Positions 60,179 through 64,000 of a DNA stretch of 64,000 nucleotides are shown here, piece by piece. A model generated the notes under the pieces. The model was not told the DNA's origin, made no database searches, and was given only the letters and a program-made list of their open reading frames with translations. Every line of letters starts with the position of its first letter. Positions within the stretch are counted from its first letter, which is position 1. This DNA comes from Ananas comosus (lineage: Eukaryota > Streptophyta > Magnoliopsida > Poales > Bromeliaceae), in the NCBI RefSeq assembly GCF_001540865.1, contig NC_033625.1, positions 7,521,798 through 7,585,797 on the forward strand, written 5' to 3'. A program made the translations under genes and the position numbers.

Positions 60179-60578
60179 ATACAGGAAGAGAGTAAAAGGG
60201 GGTTTGGGGAGACATGTGTCACTCTCGGGTCCCCCCAAACCCTCCTTTAATGTAGAGGAAAAAGAAATAGATGTGGCACATATATAACAAAGTGTGTTTA
60301 TTTCTACTTATTTTTTTTACTAAATAAATGCATAAACATTTTCTAAATTTTAGACTCTTTTTAAATAATCTGTTGAACTTTTAATTTTGACTACCGGACC
60401 ACCAAACTTTATAAAATAGTATAATTTGTTCTTCCCCTCAAGCAAAGTTACTAATTAAGCAGCCGTACCGGTAGCATGTCTACTTACAAATAATCTTGTA
60501 ATCAAGGTCCCATGACAGTGGCGTGCCGGCACGTGGCGTGGATCCCTACCTCATAGCACCCAGAAACTATGGGCCTGC
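60179..60578. other. Intergenic DNA next to the solo LTR
   Basis: Contains a C-rich/G-rich inverted pair ('aagggggtttggggaga' at 60195 and 'ccccccaaaccctcctt' at 60230). The last five bases are the TSD, CCTGC. Confidence 0.45.
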
Positions 60579-62780
60579 TGTGAGATCCCTGGAGTTTGAC
60601 TGTAGAGGTTTGTCGACAGCTCTGGAGAGTGTCGGGACAAGTCCGAGTCGCGTTGGCGTCAAATAGACGTAAAACGGACTCCGTGCGACGCGAGGGCCGC
60701 TTATCGCGAAGAATTCTGCAAAACAGCAGCATTCTCTGCTTGCTGTACCGGTACAAGCTTAGTGGCTGTACCGGTACAACCAGCGCGAAATAGCTCAACT
60801 GCTCTCGGGTTGGCTCTTGTACCGGTACAGGAGCCCGTGTACCGGTACAAGGGGGTAGGTAGAGGGCTATTTGAGTAATTTCTCTCCCTCGTTTGTGTCA
60901 CCCATTTTTCCCTCAACCTATATACAGAGGAGAGGAGTTGAGAGAAGGGTTTGTGTTCCTTCATCTCTCTCTCTAGTCCCGATTGTGAGCAAGGAGGAGA
61001 GCTCGGTTGGAGTTTCGTCGTCGACGTCGCGCCGCGGGATCGTTCGAGCACGTATTTGACGCCGGGACATCGCGAGGAGACCGGGCGAGCGTGCAACTTC
61101 GCCGTTCTTGACGTCGCACCGGTGCTAATCGCTGTCGAGGTGAGTAATTCAGCCTTTCCTGGGATTTTGGGCAAGTTCTTACTACTTCAACTCGGAAAGA
61201 TGTTGTTTGCTGAAATCCACCGTCGACTGTTAGTATTTCAGCTCGCTCTCGGCGTAGGAGCATTGGATTTCGACGAGGCTTGGTTCGTTGGATTCGGAAC
61301 TTCGAAAGGAATCCACGAAGCCCTTACTTGCGAATTTTGGTAAAGGTTAGCTAGGTCGAAATCCCTTTCTTCTCTGCTACTGTGGATTTTGGACTGAATT
61401 GGTGAATTTTGTTGCGTAGAGCTCGGGCTTAGGCGATTTCTGTACTCGGCGGGTTCCGGGTGATCCAGCAGGTTGCACTACACCAGGGGGAGTCCTTCGC
61501 TGCCAGGGATTAGCATTTTAGGTGGGTTACATCGGCTTTACTCCTAAGTTCTTATTGGTCGACATGTATAGATCTTGATTTCGGTAATTAATTTTAGCTT
61601 AAATTCATGGACTATATGTAGATTGTGAAATCTGAATTTTGGAGCATATTTTTTTAAATTAAGTAGATTATACATGTTGGACTTGGAAATTGAATTAGGA
61701 GAAAACCTGCGATTTGGACCCGTCACCTGTATAAACTGTCTGATTTAGCTCTAGGAGTCGTTAGAAAATTGTACTGTCGCAGTATGGTCGAGACGAGTAC
61801 TCCAGATAGTTTAGAATATATTTACACTCGTGCTGGTTCGCCGAGTGAATTTTTACAGGGTCGTTTAGGTTATTTCGGACTGTTGTGTGCCGTCAGAGTT
61901 GACGGTGGACCCGTATCGCCTTTTTGGCGTCAGATTGTGCCGAGGGCACGTTACCTGTTGGTTGTTAGACCAGTTTGAGTCGATTACTTGACTTTGGCTA
62001 GTTGGAGCCTGATTGAGCTCGACAGAGATACGCTGCATACTCGGTTGGGTAGCGCCCACGAGTGCCACTCCGGAGTCAGGCTTGTGCTTTCGCGTTGGTG
62101 TCGCTCATGCCAGTTGGACTTGCTCTCCACGGACCAGTTAGAGTGGATAGAGCCCGATAGTCGCAACGGGGCAGGGACGGGTGTATTCACAGTCCCGGGG
62201 ACGGGTATGCTTACAGTCCCGATTTGGATTGGGTCAGATTTGACATTTCCTACAGTTGGTTAGTGTAGAGCATGATAGTGTAGTGGATGATAGCGGTAGA
62301 GTGTACTTCCTGCTTTTCCTTCTATCCTTGCTCCCTTCTGTAGACTTAGTGGGTGACCGATGTCGTTTTGGGCGGTACCCACTACGGACTACTTGTTTTT
62401 ACAGTAGTTCTCACGCCCAGTTGTTACTTATGTTTTGCAGAGCCACAGGTGCCGGCTGCTGCATCTTCTGCCGCCCAGGATCGAGGCAAGGGCGTTGCGA
62501 GCTAGAGCCCTACCCGACAGTCAGAGCTAGAGGCTTTCCCCTACTGCAGGTAGTTTTGTTTTGGAGTTTATGTACATAGTTGTTTAACTCGCCAGTGCGA
62601 GTAGCTTTGTATTTTGGATTCTAGCTATGTATATGAAACTCAGATATTTAGCAGCTCTATGCTACTGTTTGTAGTATTGTATTTCTACAGGTACTTTGAC
62701 GCTTCGTATACAGGAAAAATTTCTTTGTATACAGCGGATTTGTCGGCGTGCCCGGGGAACGAGACATCCGGGGCGTGACA
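60579..62780 (+). mobile_element. Solo LTR, gypsy Del/Tekay-like (2,202 bp)
   Basis: Begins TGTGAGATCCCTGGAG and ends CATCCGGGGCGTGACA. A perfect 5-bp TSD, CCTGC, lies at 60574-60578 and 62781-62785. Colinear with 48345-50770 over much of its length, including the probable transcript leader and the 3' region with 'ggcggtacccacta'. A TATA-like CCTATATACAG is near 60917. No interior or second LTR is present. Confidence 0.93.
60744..60850. promoter_or_regulatory. Four copies of the palindrome TGTACCGGTACA
   Basis: Exact 12-bp copies at 60744-60755, 60767-60778, 60819-60830 and 60839-60850, in the U3-like part of the LTR upstream of its TATA box. Each is a perfect palindrome, as expected of a site for a dimeric DNA-binding protein. 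Function unproven. Confidence 0.7.
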
Positions 62781-62785
62781 CCTGC

Positions 62786-63129
62786 TGCCCTCTATATTGC
62801 CCCATAATATTGCAGTGTGCATAACTCTGTGCCCGTTCGTGCGGAGTCGGCACGGTTTGTTATGAATCTATTTACTTATTTTTTTTCTATTTTAAGCGGT
62901 TAAAAAAGATATTTTGATGGTGCCGTCATTATTTTTCTGCTGGTGTTAGTCATAATAATACACGTATATCATGATAGAATTCATTATAATGAATATGTAC
63001 GTAATTTGAGATGTGCCGATATCAAATGAGCTTTCACCATTATCAGAAATATTAATTTATATACAGGGATCACTCTGGTAACCGATGATGATAATTACTA
63101 AGCATTTAACATATTATTAGCAATGAGAG
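62786..63129. other. Intergenic DNA
   Basis: No gene or clear repeat. Confidence 0.4.
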
Positions 63130-63355
63130 GAGTCCGGCTGGGATACTATCGATAGTACGAAATATTTGGTACTATCAAGTTTTTTGCCATTGGATTTAGC
63201 TCTTTTATCATTTTCATCCGTTCGATTATACTATTCAACTAACCACCCACTCAACTCTAGGGGCCTACATCATCCTAACCGCATATCTTTTAATCCAAGG
63301 GTAGAAAACTTAATAGCACCAAGTCATTAGTGCTATTAATAGTATTCCAGCCTAG
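63130..63355. mobile_element. MITE, family A
   Basis: Starts GAGTCCGGCTGGGATACTAT and ends 'taatagtattccagcctag'; core 'ccacccactcaactctagg' and 'atccaagggtagaaaact'. Confidence 0.7.
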
Positions 63356-63491
63356 TTTCAATGAGAGATAAAAGTTTAGACTTTAGTATTATGATTTGAG
63401 TATGTTAAATTATCTCTAGTATTATATGTTATTAATTATTAATCTTATTTAGTGTTTATATACTTTTATGAGTTGTGTATGATTATTTCAA

Positions 63492-63745
63492 CTTGGTCTG
63501 AATGAGAGATGCAATTTGGGTTAAGTTCATATGCATTACAAATTTTAAAACATCCTAAAAAGTTGACAATCCTTCAAAAAAAGAAAGAAAAAAAAAAATC
63601 CTTCAAAACCCTACAAGCTTGGTCTGAATGAGAGATGCAATTTGGGTTAAGTTCATATGCATTACAAATTTTAAAACATCCGAAAAAGTTGACAATCCTT
63701 CAAAAAAAGAAAGAAAAAAAAAATCCATGTCAAACCCTACAAGCT
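63492..63745. repeat. Direct 126-bp tandem duplication
   Basis: 63492-63617 is repeated at 63618 onward ('cttggtctgaatgagagatg', 'gttgacaatccttc') with very few differences. Confidence 0.9.
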
Positions 63746-63808
63746 AACCAGTGGCACGGGACTGTGCCGACACTGGCACGGCCGTGCCGGTGAGTTGTAG
63801 TGTACCGG

Positions 63809-64000
63809 CACTACAACAAAATTATTTTTTAGCGGTGATTATTTTTTAAATTAGCGGCAATTACAATTGCCGCTAAAATATTTTGTGACAATTTTAACAA
63901 TTGCCGCTATTGGCGGGATCGCTAAAAGTTTTAGCGGTATTTATTCCGACGGTTGGTAAAAATTCAAATAAATGCAGCTAAATATTATACAATAATGACT
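63809..64000. mobile_element. CACTA element, left part only
   Basis: Begins CACTACAACAAAATTATTTT, followed by repeated 'ttagcggcaatt/aattgccgcta' subterminal motifs in both orientations, typical of CACTA ends. The element continues past the window edge. Confidence 0.75.

Noticed and set aside
60701..61343. Overlapping open frames of 60-157 aa
   Set aside because: They lie inside a solo LTR and cross its palindromes and leader; no protein features.

Overview
The window is nuclear DNA of a flowering plant, most likely a monocot. It is AT-rich and crowded with transposon remains, with two GC-rich gene islands. One gene has spliced coding exons with GT..AG borders. The repeats are typically plant: Ty1-copia and Ty3-gypsy retrotransposons, TRIMs including a Cassandra copy carrying a 5S-like segment, CACTA and Tourist-like elements, and tRNA-derived SINEs. 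The high GC at third codon positions in the 21.5-22.7 kb gene and the Del/Tekay-like solo LTRs would fit a commelinid monocot such as a bromeliad or palm, but the species cannot be fixed from sequence alone.

Only two host genes are convincing. (1) 37180-40987, minus strand: a complete four-exon Tubby-like F-box protein (444 aa) with intact F-box and tubby domains. A long intron in the 5' UTR probably separates the ATG from a leader exon near 42.7-43.0 kb. (2) 21.4-22.7 kb, plus strand: a ROH1/BYPASS1-related (DUF793) gene with three G-boxes and a TATA box upstream. It is interrupted by one in-frame TAG where I expect a conserved Trp, and an (AT)n tract replaces its N-terminus.

Layout. 0.3-3.2 kb: a 2.96-kb foldback Mutator-like element with a perfect 9-bp target-site duplication (TSD). 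4-5.5 kb: MITEs. 5.9-9.7 kb: a decayed gypsy-type LTR on the minus strand with a complete TRIM inside. 11.0 kb: a MITE with perfect 28-bp ends. 17.2-18.7 kb: a gypsy gag relic broken by a CACTA element. 20.6-22.7 kb: the ROH1-like locus, followed by a diverged tandem duplication to 26.3 kb. 28.1-35.8 kb: a decayed copia element carrying two nested TRIMs, each with a perfect 5-bp TSD. 37.2-43 kb: the TLP gene. 42-48 kb: TRIM, SINE and foldback fragments. 48.3-50.8 kb: a solo LTR inside a SINE. 52.2-57.3 kb: a Tourist-like element, a ~0.9-kb duplication meeting a single N, and an exact 300-bp tandem array of a MITE plus a 70-bp perfect palindrome. 60.6-62.8 kb: a second solo LTR with four copies of a 12-bp palindrome. 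The window ends inside another CACTA element.

Single N bases lie at 20797, 21411, 46742 and 55802. Two of them sit exactly where a duplicated sequence begins, which looks like joined, overlapping contigs or haplotypes. No bacterial-type system, CRISPR array, or standalone tRNA or rRNA gene was found.
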